In this document: piece by piece, positions 54,511 through 64,000 of the stretch | Numbering within the stretch: the stretch's first letter is position 1 | Layout: every line of letters begins with the position of its first letter | Assembly (NCBI RefSeq): GCF_001550135.1 | Contig: NZ_LRUE01000022.1 | Coordinates: 186,001-250,000, forward strand | Length of the DNA: 64,000 nucleotides | From: Pseudoalteromonas shioyasakiensis | GTDB taxonomy: Bacteria > Pseudomonadota > Gammaproteobacteria > Enterobacterales > Alteromonadaceae | Direction: 5' to 3' | Position numbers and translations under genes: made by a program | The notes under the pieces: generated by a model | What the model saw: only the letters and a program-made list of their open reading frames with translations | The model's database searches: none | Told to the model about the DNA's origin: nothing

Positions 54511-55772
54511 TTCGTCAACCTCGTTGGTAATGGCTTAGTTTTCTCATTCTTGCTGTAAACAAATAACAATACGAAGAACATGAAGTATGTCACAGTCGTG
54601 ATTTGTGATAACAGCGTTTTGAAATCAGTTTGTGGTGTAGCACCAACCCAACCCAAGATAACGAAAGTTACCACGAATTGTGCGATGTTTAACTTGTGAA
54701 GACCACAACGATAACGAATAGAGCGAACCGAACCACGGTCAATCCAAGGTAGTAACGCAAGCACTACGATAGATGCACCCATCGCCACAACACCCATTAA
54801 CTTGTTAGGGATTGCACGTAGGATTGCGTAGAATGGCGTAAAGTACCAAACTGGGAAAATATGCTCTGGTGTTTTCAGCGGGTTAGCTGCTTCGAAGTTT
54901 GGCGCTTCTAGGAAGAAACCATTCATCGCAGGCATAAAGAATACAACCCAACAGAATAAGATTAAGAAACCAACCACACCCACAATATCTTTTACTGTGT
55001 AGTAAGGGTGGAACGGGATTGCATCAACAATGTCTTTCTTGTTGGTGTAATACTCGTGGAATTTGAATTTAGGCTTATCTTCTTCAGCTACAGTGCCTTT
55101 CTTACGCTTAATTTCAACACCATCTGGGTTGTTTGAACCCACTTCGTGTAGTGCAACAATGTGTAAGAATACTAAGATAACGATTACTAAAGGTAATGCA
55201 ATTACGTGTAGTGCAAAGAAGCGGTTAAGCGTAGCACCAGAAATTACGTAGTCACCACGGATCCAAAGCGTTAAGTCATCACCAATAACCGGAATCGCAC
55301 CGAATAGTGAAATGATTACCTGTGCACCCCAGAAAGACATTTGTCCCCAAGGTAGTAAGTAACCCATGAAAGCTTCAGCCATAAGCGCTAAGAAGATGAA
55401 CATACCGAATAACCACAGTAATTCACGTGGTTTTTGGTAAGAACCGTAGATCATGCCACGGAACATGTGCAGGTATACAACGATAAAGAACGCTGATGCA
55501 CCTGTTGAGTGAAGGTAACGAAGTAACCAACCGTATTCAACATCACGCATGATGTATTCTACCGATGCGAAAGCACCTTCAGCAGATGGTACGAAGTTCA
55601 TTGTTAACCAGATACCAGTTACGATTTGGTTAACAAGTACTAACATGGCTAAAGAGCCAAAGAAGTACCAGAAGTTAAAGTTTTTTGGTGCTGGATACTG
55701 TGCAATATGCATGTTCCAAACACGTGTCATTGGAATACGATCGTCGATCCAACCAATAATTTTACCAAACAT
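54507..55772 (-). CDS. petB: Cytochrome b of the bc1 complex
   Basis: Cytochrome b carries the two b hemes and both quinone sites of complex III. The 421-residue protein has about eight transmembrane helices, the heme-ligand histidines (RYLHSTGASAFF and HVIALPLVIVILVFLHIVALHE region), LLPWGQMSFWGA and the Qo-site PEWY variant PVWYFTPFYAILRAIPNK. The motif here reads PVWY rather than PEWY, a variant also found in some gammaproteobacteria. One-base overlap with petA. Confidence 0.95.
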   Translation of the reverse strand: MFGKIIGWIDDRIPMTRVWNMHIAQYPAPKNFNFWYFFGSLAMLVLVNQIVTGIWLTMNFVPSAEGAFASVEYIMRDVEYGWLLRYLHSTGASAFFIVVYLHMFRGMIYGSYQKPRELLWLFGMFIFLALMAEAFMGYLLPWGQMSFWGAQVIISLFGAIPVIGDDLTLWIRGDYVISGATLNRFFALHVIALPLVIVILVFLHIVALHEVGSNNPDGVEIKRKKGTVAEEDKPKFKFHEYYTNKKDIVDAIPFHPYYTVKDIVGVVGFLILFCWVVFFMPAMNGFFLEAPNFEAANPLKTPEHIFPVWYFTPFYAILRAIPNKLMGVVAMGASIVVLALLPWIDRGSVRSIRYRCGLHKLNIAQFVVTFVILGWVGATPQTDFKTLLSQITTVTYFMFFVLLFVYSKNEKTKPLPTRLTK

Positions 55773-56362
55773 TACGCCACTCCTTTTTCTTCACCGACTA
55801 GAATAGTCGTGTCATCAAGGAAGGTATACGGAGGAATTTCTAGATTTAATGGTGCAGGTACAGATTGGAATACACGACCAGCCATATCAAATTTAGAACC
55901 GTGACACGGACAGAAGAAACCGTCGTCTGTGCCCTCTACTTTCTCACCAAAGCCACCTTGTAGGAAGCTAGGAGAACAACCTAAGTGCGTACAAATACCA
56001 ACAGCAACGAAAATTTCAGGACGTTGCGAACGATATTCATTGGTTGATGATTCAGGTTGTTGAGGCTCTTCAGACGCAGGATCACGAAGTTGACCTTCAT
56101 GTTCTTTCATCTGTTCAAGCATTCTTGGTGTACGATTAATAACCCAAACAGGTTTTCCTCGCCACTCAACACGTATTAATTGTCCTGGCTCAAGCTTGCT
56201 GATATCTACTTCTACAGGCGCACCCGCAGATTTAGCTCGCTCACTTGGATTCCAAGACGCAATAAAAGGAACAGCAGCCCCAGCCGCACCAACACCACCA
56301 ACAACAGAGGTAGCTATGGTTAAAAAGCGACGTCGGCCATTGTCTACAGGCGCATTGCTCAT
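55772..56362 (-). CDS. petA: Rieske iron-sulfur subunit of the bc1 complex
   Basis: The Rieske subunit takes electrons from ubiquinol. The 196-residue protein has a Tat-type signal/anchor (NGRRRFLTIATSVVGGVGAA) and a C-terminal 2Fe-2S domain with CTHLGC and CPCHGS (ligands two Cys and two His). Start 56362 has GGAG eight bases before it; an in-frame ATG at 56398 has no ribosome site. First of petABC. Confidence 0.95.
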   Translation of the reverse strand: MSNAPVDNGRRRFLTIATSVVGGVGAAGAAVPFIASWNPSERAKSAGAPVEVDISKLEPGQLIRVEWRGKPVWVINRTPRMLEQMKEHEGQLRDPASEEPQQPESSTNEYRSQRPEIFVAVGICTHLGCSPSFLQGGFGEKVEGTDDGFFCPCHGSKFDMAGRVFQSVPAPLNLEIPPYTFLDDTTILVGEEKGVA

Positions 56363-56811
56363 CCACTTATCTCCACTATGATTCCCAACACTTGCCATAT
56401 TGAGAACATCAGTTACAGCAGGTTAATTTTTAGAAATTTCAAAATAGACGCGATCATAATTAAAACCCTTGATTAAAACAAGGTTATTCACAGTCTCATG
56501 CTCGAATAAACCCTATTTAATGAATTATTAATTTAGGTTAGCTCGAGTATGAAGCCGCTGGTTATGATAACGCATATAAAAAAACAATATACTGACCAAG
56601 ATCAACCTCACTAAGAGGAAACAGAATTCTGCATTAGCTGTTGTTGAACTCACTCACATTACTTGCCCCCCAATTGTAGCAAAAAATTTCATCAATTAAC
56701 TGATGGATTTAAGCTAATTTTGCTAAATCTTGAAGTTTTTTTACTGTTATACGTACTAATTATTAACAGTGGTTAAATATCGAACGAAAAAAGGTAGGAT
56801 TTTGCGCTTCA

Positions 56812-56930
<119 letters not shown>

Positions 56931-56995
56931 GTATATGGGAATATTAAGCCTTGGCAAGAACTTGTTCATTCAAGCAGAGAGCCCTCTTTCGATTA

Positions 56996-57030
56996 GCTAA
57001 AAACTGACGTCTGAAAGCTGACAGCTCCAA
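56996..57030. repeat. Degenerate heptamer block, copy 1
   Basis: Five 7-bp units: GCTAAAA, ACTGACG, TCTGAAA, GCTGACA, GCTCCAA. The same block with small changes occurs at 58220-58254. It lies just beyond the rpsI terminator. Confidence 0.7.
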
Positions 57031-57036
57031 GAAACA

Positions 57037-57062
57037 AAAAACCCAGCCGAAGCTGGGTTTTT
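57037..57062 (-). terminator. Terminator of rplM-rpsI
   Basis: On the minus strand AACCCAGC, a TTCG tetraloop, GCTGGGTT and a T-run; UUCG loops make very stable hairpins. It lies 22 bases after the rpsI stop. Confidence 0.9.
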
Positions 57063-57084
57063 GGTATTCTGATAAACGTAAATA

Positions 57085-57474
57085 TTAACGTTTTGAGAAT
57101 TGTGGACGCTTACGTGCTTTCTTAAGACCCACTTTCTTACGCTCAACTTTACGTGCATCACGTGTAACGAAACCTGCTTTACGAAGTGTAGGACGTAGAG
57201 ACTCGTCAAACTCCATAAGTGCACGAGTGATACCGTGACGGATAGCACCAGCTTGACCAGTAGTACCACCACCTGAAACAGTGATGTGTAGGTCAAACTT
57301 TTCAGTCATTTCTACGTGCTCTAATGCTTGACGAACAACCATGCGAGCAGTCTCACGACCGAAGTACTCTTCTAGAGAGCGCTTGTTGATTACGATGTTA
57401 CCAGTGCCTGGGCGTAAGAATACGCGAGCACTTGAACTTTTACGACGACCTGTACCGTAGTATTGATTTGCCAT
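57085..57474 (-). CDS. rpsI: 30S ribosomal protein uS9
   Basis: uS9 binds the 30S head with its C-terminal tail near the P-site tRNA. The 129-residue protein starts [20 protein letters not shown] and has VIDKRSL-like [33 protein letters not shown] and the basic end [12 protein letters not shown]. It follows rplM after 11 bases in the usual operon. Confidence 0.98.
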   Translation of the reverse strand: MANQYYGTGRRKSSSARVFLRPGTGNIVINKRSLEEYFGRETARMVVRQALEHVEMTEKFDLHITVSGGGTTGQAGAIRHGITRALMEFDESLRPTLRKAGFVTRDARKVERKKVGLKKARKRPQFSKR

Positions 57475-57485
57475 GATAGTGCTCC

Positions 57486-57914
57486 TTAAATGTCTAGAAC
57501 CTGAGGCTGTTGTGCAGCATGGTTGTGCTCAGTACCTGAGTAAACTTTAAGTTTACGGTACATTGCGCGGCCTAAAGGACCACGTGGCAACATGCCTTTA
57601 ACAGCTTTTTCGATGATCATTTCAGGCTTTGCAGCTTGAAGCTTGTCGAAAGTAGTAGACTTAAGACCACCTGGGAAACCAGTATGAGCGTAGTACATTT
57701 TGTCTTTTGCTTTATTACCAGTAACAGTAACTTTCTCAGCGTTGATAACGATGATGTAATCACCAGTATCTACGTGAGGAGTGTATTCAGCTTTATGCTT
57801 ACCGCGTAGGCGACGAGCGATTTCAGTAGCGATGCGACCTAAAGTTTTACCTTCAGCGTCAACTACGTACCAGTCACGTTTTACTGTTTCTGGCTTAGCA
57901 ACAAACGTTTTCAT
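57486..57914 (-). CDS. rplM: 50S ribosomal protein uL13
   Basis: uL13 is an early-assembly 50S protein. The 142-residue protein has the family motifs [21 protein letters not shown] (in two parts, about 14-34), [12 protein letters not shown], and [18 protein letters not shown]. First gene of the rplM-rpsI operon. Confidence 0.98.
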   Translation of the reverse strand: MKTFVAKPETVKRDWYVVDAEGKTLGRIATEIARRLRGKHKAEYTPHVDTGDYIIVINAEKVTVTGNKAKDKMYYAHTGFPGGLKSTTFDKLQAAKPEMIIEKAVKGMLPRGPLGRAMYRKLKVYSGTEHNHAAQQPQVLDI

Positions 57915-58072
57915 TTATTAAAATCCAATGTTTTTTAATTAAAACCACAGGTAATTATTATAAATTACCGCTCTAAGTTGAATGCTTTAACCCCTTCGAG
58001 TTTAAGACTTTGAGCCATCAATTAGAGGCTAAACTAATATCTGGCAATAGAACGCAACGTGGCAGACGCGGG

Positions 58073-58078
58073 AGTATA
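58073..58078 (-). promoter_or_regulatory. rplM-rpsI promoter, extended -10
   Basis: TGGTATACT on the minus strand is an extended -10 with a GC-rich discriminator (CCCGCG), implying a start near 58066 and a leader of about 150 nt before rplM. The -35 is weak. The remainder of the 339-base gap holds a hairpin with ACGCCTAC/GTAGGCGT arms (58158-58181), which could end zapE transcription, and a second heptamer block. Confidence 0.6.
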
Positions 58079-58219
58079 CCAGCACTTGAACCACATTGCT
58101 ATATGATGGTTGTTTTTTATTCGAGAAAATCAGCTAAGTGCGCGCGAAATAAATTTCACGCCTACATTAATTAGTAGGCGTCACGCTTGCTTGGCGCGCC
58201 TTACATTCAACACCGATCA

Positions 58220-58254
58220 GCTAAAAACTGACAGCTGAAGGCTGACAACTTGAC
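58220..58254. repeat. Degenerate heptamer block, copy 2
   Basis: Five 7-bp units: GCTAAAA, ACTGACA, GCTGAAG, GCTGACA, ACTTGAC, ending at the zapE stop codon. Closely similar to the block at 56996-57030. Confidence 0.7.
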
Positions 58255-59342
58255 TAAGCTAGATGCTCTTTTGCCAAATACTCTAACGATTGCATTTCTT
58301 GTAGTCGGCTAATACAACGCTTAAATTCAAAATTTAAGTTACCTTCGCTATATAGCTCAGTTATTGGCTTTTCAGCAGAAATAATCAGCGTGACATGGCG
58401 CTCGTAAAATTCATCCACTAACGCGATAAAACGACGTGCGGCATCATCATTGGCTTGGCCCAGTGATTTTACGTTAGACAAAATCACCGTGTTATAAAGT
58501 CGGCTTATTTCCATGTAATCAACTTGGCTGCGGGCTGTTTCGCATAGTTCACTAAACTCAAACATAGCAATACAGTCAGACACTTTACGGGTTTTGATCA
58601 TCCGCCCTTCAATTTCAATTTCTTTATCGAGCACACCCGGCTCAGGTGACAACTTATCGAAGTATTCAAATAAATTATCATCAGCTTGCTTATCAAGCGG
58701 ACTATGGAAAATTTCGGCTTGCTCAAGGGTACGTAAACGATAATCAACCCCCGAGTCCACATTTACGATTTCGGTGTTGGCTTTTACCAGCTCAATTGCT
58801 GGTAAGAAACGCGCACGTTGTAAACCATTTCGATACAGGTCATCAGGCACGATGTTTGACGTCGCAACCAGCACAATGCCACGTTCAAATAATGCTTCCA
58901 TCAAACCACCTAGTAGCATTGCATCAGTGATATCTTGTACAAAAAATTCATCAAAACAGATAATATCTGTCTCTGATTTAAAGATATCTGCAACTACATT
59001 TAATGGATTACTGGTATTTTTTAACTTTTTCAGCTCATCATGCACGCGATGCATAAAACGGTGAAAGTGCACACGCATCTTACGATCAGTAGGTAAAGCT
59101 TCGTAGAAAGTATCAACTAAATAGGTCTTACCTCTACCTACTCCGCCCCAAAAATACAGCCCTTTTATACTTGGCGTGCTATCTTTAGAGAATAGTTTGG
59201 CAAACCACCCCTTCGCGGCCGGTTTGTCTGCCGTTAGGTCATCATAGAGTCTTTGCAAATGGCGCACTGCATTTTCTTGCGCTGCATCATGTACAAAGTC
59301 TTCACGTTGTAAATCTTGTTGGTATTTCTGCCAAGGAGTCAT
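58254..59342 (-). CDS. zapE: Cell division protein ZapE (AFG1-like ATPase)
   Basis: ZapE is a Z-ring-associated ATPase of the AFG1 family, active late in division and in stress. The 362-residue protein has Walker A GGVGRGKTYL (about 66-75), Walker B DIICFDEFFV (about 120-129) and ATSNIVPDDLYRNGL. Transcribed opposite to zapG. Confidence 0.95.
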   Translation of the reverse strand: MTPWQKYQQDLQREDFVHDAAQENAVRHLQRLYDDLTADKPAAKGWFAKLFSKDSTPSIKGLYFWGGVGRGKTYLVDTFYEALPTDRKMRVHFHRFMHRVHDELKKLKNTSNPLNVVADIFKSETDIICFDEFFVQDITDAMLLGGLMEALFERGIVLVATSNIVPDDLYRNGLQRARFLPAIELVKANTEIVNVDSGVDYRLRTLEQAEIFHSPLDKQADDNLFEYFDKLSPEPGVLDKEIEIEGRMIKTRKVSDCIAMFEFSELCETARSQVDYMEISRLYNTVILSNVKSLGQANDDAARRFIALVDEFYERHVTLIISAEKPITELYSEGNLNFEFKRCISRLQEMQSLEYLAKEHLA

Positions 59343-59520
59343 AGGTCGTTACAATAAAACACAGTTAAATTTGCACAGTATATTAACACGCATCGTATCT
59401 CAGGGTATATTAGCCCGCAGTATGATTTCACAATCAAATTAAGCATATTTTAATAATGATTGGACTATAAATGCTTTTAAAGTATTTGTTTTTGTTATTT
59501 TTTCCCAAAGGGGTAGATTT

Positions 59521-59964
59521 ATGGGCACAATTACCTGGATAGGTATTCTAATCATCGTTGCAATTTCAGCATTCTTCATTGGTGCTTTTGTAACCAAAAA
59601 ACAATTTAAGCAAGACGAACTAGAACAACAAGTCGAGCAAGCTAACAATGCGCTTGAACAATATCGTCAAGATGTAGCTGATCATCTAGCGAGCACAGGT
59701 AAGCTAGTATCTAAAATGAAAGATAACTACGACCAGCTACTGAACCATGTAGAAGAAACAAATAAACTACTACTTGCTGATAAAAAACAGCATCCAAATG
59801 AGCCTTTCTTTTCTAAAGAAACGACTGAGCAATTACAAAACTCATTACAAGACCGCAGAGGCGATCGTTCAAGTGCTGAAGCTCAGCCTGCTGACTATGT
59901 TGTTGGTGAAACGGGCCTGTTCACTGGCTCAGAGAAAGTTTCAGAACATTCTAAAGCCTCTTGA
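59521..59964 (+). CDS. zapG: ZapG/YhcB family division and envelope protein (DUF1043)
   Basis: YhcB/ZapG is a membrane-anchored coiled-coil protein linked to division and envelope synthesis. The 147-residue protein has one N-terminal transmembrane helix (about 4-23, IGILIIVAISAFFIGAFV), a coiled coil (about 25-75, QDELEQQVEQANNALEQYRQD) and the conserved DHLASTGKLVSKM plus DNYDQLLNHV. The C-terminal tail is polar. Neighbour of zapE and degQ as in E. coli. Confidence 0.93.
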   Translation: MGTITWIGILIIVAISAFFIGAFVTKKQFKQDELEQQVEQANNALEQYRQDVADHLASTGKLVSKMKDNYDQLLNHVEETNKLLLADKKQHPNEPFFSKETTEQLQNSLQDRRGDRSSAEAQPADYVVGETGLFTGSEKVSEHSKAS

Positions 59965-60021
59965 TGAACTTTTTTTTGACCCCATAGTCTTTAGATATAA
60001 CAGCTTTATATCTAAACCAAG

Positions 60022-60046
60022 AAAAGGGCTGCTTATGCAGCCCTTT
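60022..60046 (+). terminator. Terminator of zapG
   Basis: AAAAGGGCTGC, loop TTAT, GCAGCCCTTTTT on the plus strand. It lies 58 bases after zapG and 42 before degQ. Confidence 0.88.
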
Positions 60047-60087
60047 TTAGTTTTTGCTTTATCTCTGAAGTGGAGTAAACCCAGACT

Positions 60088-61440
60088 ATGAAAATGAAAT
60101 TATCTGTTATCAGTGCTGCTATTTTATCTTCTAGCTTATTATTAAGCCCTGCAATTTCAATGGCAAAACTTCCTGTTGCTGTAAATGGTCAACAATTGCC
60201 AACCCTCGCACCTATGCTTGAACAGATCACACCGGGTGTGGTGAGTATTCAAGTGTCAGGCTCTAAAGAAGTTCGCCGCCGTGCGACTCCTTTTGATGAC
60301 TTTTTTGGTGTTCCTCGTGGTGGCAGTCAAAAGCGTGAATTTAGTGGCCTAGGCTCAGGTGTGATCATTGATGCAGACGAAGGTTACGTGGTAACCAATA
60401 ATCATGTTATCGAAGATGCCGAAAAAATGGTGGTGACCTTAGAAGATGGTCGCGAATATGAAGCAACTAAAATCGGTAGCGACAAAGAATCAGATATTGC
60501 CTTATTGCAAATTGATGCAGAGGACTTAACCGCGCTTAAAATTGCCGATTCGGATCAGTTACGTGTAGGTGATTTTGCAGTTGCCATTGGTAATCCATTT
60601 GGTTTAAGTCACACAGTAACATCAGGTATCGTCAGTGCCCTTGGCCGTAGCGGTTTAAATATAGAAGGCTATGAAGACTTTATTCAAACCGATGCAGCTA
60701 TTAACCAAGGCAACTCAGGCGGTGCGTTAGTTAACCTTAACGGTGAACTGATTGGTATCAACACCGCTATCTTAGGCGCATCTGGCGGTAACGTGGGCAT
60801 TGGCTTTGCAATTCCATCTACCATGATGAAAAACCTTGTTGACCAAATTATCGAACACGGCGAAGTACGTCGCGGTTCGTTAGGTATTTCGGGACGCCCA
60901 CTTGATGCAGGCCTTGCTAAAGCACAACAACTTGACGTGAAGCAAGGCGCTTACGTTATGCAAGTAATGGATGATACCGCAGCAAGTAAAGCGGGTATCA
61001 AAGCCGGTGATGTAATTATTAGCGTCGATGGCACCGAAATTAGTGGCTTCCATGAACTACGCAGTAAAATTGCCACACTTGGTGAAGGCAAAAAAGTAAA
61101 ACTGGGCATTTACCGAGATGGCAAAGTTAAAACTGTAAATGTCACACTCGATGGTGCATCAGCAACTACTGCCGCTGGCGAAGAGACACACCCAGCTTTC
61201 CAAGGTGCAACATTAGAAAACACTCAGAAGAGTGATGGAAAAGGGGTTGAAGTAACCGGCGTGCAAGCACGTTCTCCTGCTGCTCGTGTTGGCCTTGAAG
61301 AAGGTGACGTGATCATGCAAGTTAACCGTCAACGCGTTGAAACAATCCGCGACATGAATAAGATCATCGAAAATACCAAAGGTAACATCGTACTAGGTGT
61401 TAAACGCGGTAGAGAGCTTATTTTCGTACTGATCCAGTAA
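60088..61440 (+). CDS. degQ: Do-family periplasmic serine endoprotease DegQ
   Basis: DegQ is a periplasmic protease-chaperone for misfolded envelope proteins. The 450-residue protein has a signal peptide (about 1-26), a trypsin-like domain with the triad His in VTNNHV, Asp in ESDIALLQ and Ser in NQGNSGGALV, and two PDZ domains (about 260-350 and 375-450). The first ATG is used; a second in-frame ATG follows two codons later. DegP and DegQ are hard to separate, but the short loop and the degS neighbour favour DegQ. Confidence 0.93.
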   Translation: MKMKLSVISAAILSSSLLLSPAISMAKLPVAVNGQQLPTLAPMLEQITPGVVSIQVSGSKEVRRRATPFDDFFGVPRGGSQKREFSGLGSGVIIDADEGYVVTNNHVIEDAEKMVVTLEDGREYEATKIGSDKESDIALLQIDAEDLTALKIADSDQLRVGDFAVAIGNPFGLSHTVTSGIVSALGRSGLNIEGYEDFIQTDAAINQGNSGGALVNLNGELIGINTAILGASGGNVGIGFAIPSTMMKNLVDQIIEHGEVRRGSLGISGRPLDAGLAKAQQLDVKQGAYVMQVMDDTAASKAGIKAGDVIISVDGTEISGFHELRSKIATLGEGKKVKLGIYRDGKVKTVNVTLDGASATTAAGEETHPAFQGATLENTQKSDGKGVEVTGVQARSPAARVGLEEGDVIMQVNRQRVETIRDMNKIIENTKGNIVLGVKRGRELIFVLIQ

Positions 61441-61463
61441 ACCTAGTTGATAAATCATGAAAA

Positions 61464-61498
61464 AATAACAGCGGTGCTTGCCGCTGTTATTTTTTTTG
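61464..61498 (+). terminator. Terminator of degQ
   Basis: AATAACAGCGG pairs with CCGCTGTTATT around a 7-base loop, followed by a run of T. Confidence 0.9.
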
Positions 61499-61538
61499 TG
61501 CCATCATTAAGGGATTGCTCACTGATAATAAGAATACT

Positions 61539-62621
61539 GTGCTAAAACTTTTTAAATTTATCCTTCCTCCGCTTTTCACCGGTTTAGGCATTGCCTTTTT
61601 AGTGGTGTTATTTAGCCCAAGCCTTCGTAGCACACTGTTACCAGATATGAATTTACCTGCGGCGATATCATCAGAGCACATGAGCTTTGCTGATGCAGTG
61701 CAAAAAGCAGCACCTTCGGTTGTTACTATTTTTTCAGAAAGCATTTCCAATCAACCGCGCTATAAACGCCAAAACACCGTTCAAGCTCTTGGCTCCGGCG
61801 TGATCATGACCCAAGACGGCTATATTCTTACTAACTACCATGTAATCAAAAATGCCGATCTCATTATCGTTACACTCGCTGATGGCCGTCGCTTTTATGA
61901 TGTACAAGTGATTGGTTTTGATACTCAAACAGATTTAGCGCTATTAAAGATCAGCGCTGAGCATTTACCAAAAATTCCAGTGAACGATAAATTTAAGCCA
62001 CGTGTTGGTGATGTTGTTTTAGCGATTGGTAACCCACTTAACTTAGGCCAAACCATTACCCAAGGTATTATCAGTGCGACGGGTAAACAAAATTTAATCG
62101 ATAGCCCTTACAGCAGCCTGTTACAGATGGATGCTGCGATTAACGTAGGTAACTCAGGTGGCGCGTTAGTCAATTCACGAGGTGACTTAGTCGGTATTAC
62201 CTCGGCGCAATTTAAAACTCATGAAAATCTCGATATTCAGGGTATCTTCTTTGCGGTACCTTACTCGATTGCCAAAGATGTGATGGATAAGCTAATCAAA
62301 CATGGTCGTGTAGTCCGTGGCTATTTAGGCTTCAGTGGCACAGGTATTGATAGCACGGGCAAAGATGTAAGTGATAGCTTTACACCTGTTGCAGGAATGC
62401 GTATTTCTCAACTTGATCCATTTGGCCCAGCTTGGAAAGCAGGCATCAGAGAAACTGACATTGTAATCAAAATTGGCGGTATTCCTGTAGCAAACCCACA
62501 ACAAGTGCTTGAGAAACTAGCGAATACAGAGCCAGGTAAAGAACTTGAATTTGAGATTTACCGCGATGGTAAGGTCTTAAAAGTGATGGTAACTGTTGCA
62601 GAACTCGAAGACGAGCAGTAG
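61539..62621 (+). CDS. degS: Inner-membrane stress-sensor protease DegS
   Basis: DegS cuts the anti-sigma factor RseA when outer-membrane proteins misfold, starting the sigma-E response. The protein has one N-terminal transmembrane anchor (about 5-26), a protease domain with His in LTNYHV, Asp in QTDLAL and Ser in NVGNSGGALV, and a single PDZ domain. Start at GTG 61539 gives 360 residues; the in-frame TTG at 61515 follows its putative ribosome site with no spacing, so it is less likely. Confidence 0.92.
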   Translation: MLKLFKFILPPLFTGLGIAFLVVLFSPSLRSTLLPDMNLPAAISSEHMSFADAVQKAAPSVVTIFSESISNQPRYKRQNTVQALGSGVIMTQDGYILTNYHVIKNADLIIVTLADGRRFYDVQVIGFDTQTDLALLKISAEHLPKIPVNDKFKPRVGDVVLAIGNPLNLGQTITQGIISATGKQNLIDSPYSSLLQMDAAINVGNSGGALVNSRGDLVGITSAQFKTHENLDIQGIFFAVPYSIAKDVMDKLIKHGRVVRGYLGFSGTGIDSTGKDVSDSFTPVAGMRISQLDPFGPAWKAGIRETDIVIKIGGIPVANPQQVLEKLANTEPGKELEFEIYRDGKVLKVMVTVAELEDEQ

Positions 62622-62642
62622 TTACTGAAACAACACAGATAT

Positions 62643-62674
62643 AAAAAAGGCCTAACTGATGTTAGGCCTTTTTT
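62643..62674. terminator. Bidirectional terminator between degS and murA
   Basis: AAAAGGCCTAAC, loop TGAT, GTTAGGCCTTTT with T-runs on both strands. Confidence 0.92.
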
Positions 62675-62688
62675 GTAAGTCTTAGCGA

Positions 62689-63963
<1,275 letters not shown>

Positions 63964-64000
63964 CTATTGAGGTAAAATAAATTTTTGTTCGCGTTTCCAT
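63964..64000 (-). CDS. ibaG: C-terminal end of a probable BolA-family protein IbaG (partial)
   Basis: On the minus strand an open frame enters from the right edge and reads WKREQKFILPQ before a TAG stop at 63966-63964. This resembles the end of IbaG-type proteins, which in gammaproteobacteria lie directly upstream of murA. Only 11 residues are visible, so context carries the call. Confidence 0.5.
   Translation of the reverse strand, partial: WKREQKFILPQ

Noticed and set aside
60088-62621. A recent tandem duplication of degQ and degS
   Set aside because: They differ in N-terminal anchor, PDZ number and overall sequence; this is the ancient and widely conserved degQ-degS pair.

Overview
The window looks like chromosomal DNA of a marine gammaproteobacterium of the order Alteromonadales, most likely Pseudoalteromonas or a close relative. 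This is inferred from moderate GC content, the gammaproteobacterial gene orders (dcw cluster, rsmI-lpoA-yraN-diaA-dolP, rplM-rpsI-petABC-sspAB, degQ-degS near murA) and several large TonB-dependent receptors (TBDRs). I see no rRNA, tRNA, insertion sequence, prophage or CRISPR array. Both edges cut genes: murD on the left and a probable ibaG on the right.

Layout. 1-8733 (minus): the dcw cell-wall/division cluster, read mraZ-rsmH-ftsL-ftsI-murE-murF-mraY-murD, with overlapping genes and a 10-bp-phased MraZ box array at the promoter. 9194-12773: a counterpart of the E. coli yqjD-yqjE-yqjK...yqjG...yhaK neighbourhood (DUF883 membrane proteins, glutathionyl-hydroquinone reductase, pirin) with an extra P-loop ATPase. 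12862-15194: YihY, an MscS-type channel and a 51-residue TatA-like protein. 15249-29105: an N-acetylgalactosamine (GalNAc) utilisation locus: outer-membrane TBDR, DeoR-type repressor, FucP-type permease, a six-gene operon (agaZ, agaS, agaK, deacetylase, GMC oxidoreductase, Tat-type small subunit) and a divergent Tat-exported GH109 enzyme. A shared motif, TTTCRAWASTTACGAW, or part of it, recurs in the three promoter regions and is the likely AgaR operator.

29208-38477: a FecI-type sigma factor, FecR-type anti-sigma factor and STN-domain TBDR, divergent from another TBDR and a calcineurin-type phosphoesterase; this resembles a cell-surface-signalled uptake module of unknown substrate. 38523-43587: two exported peptidases (M14 and S46). 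44199-47191: a NarL-type response regulator divergent from an unknown 181-residue protein and a UhpB-type histidine kinase. 47274-48139: RNase P RNA (rnpB) on the minus strand followed by five tandem ~101-113 bp units, each repeating the RNA 3' end plus a terminator hairpin. 48170-52561: rsmI, lpoA, yraN, diaA, dolP. 52627-56362: sspB-sspA and the cytochrome bc1 operon petABC. 56812-58254: heptamer repeats around rpsI-rplM. 58254-64000: zapE, zapG, degQ, degS, murA and the end of a probable ibaG.

How it works together: most of the window is housekeeping (peptidoglycan synthesis and division, envelope quality control, respiration, ribosome). The accessory part is nutrient scavenging: GalNAc uptake and breakdown under one repressor, a surface-signalling receptor module, and secreted peptidases. 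I did not find a wholly new system. The points most worth a second look are the rnpB tail array, the GalNAc locus with its Tat-linked oxidoreductase, and the sigma/anti-sigma/TBDR/phosphoesterase module.
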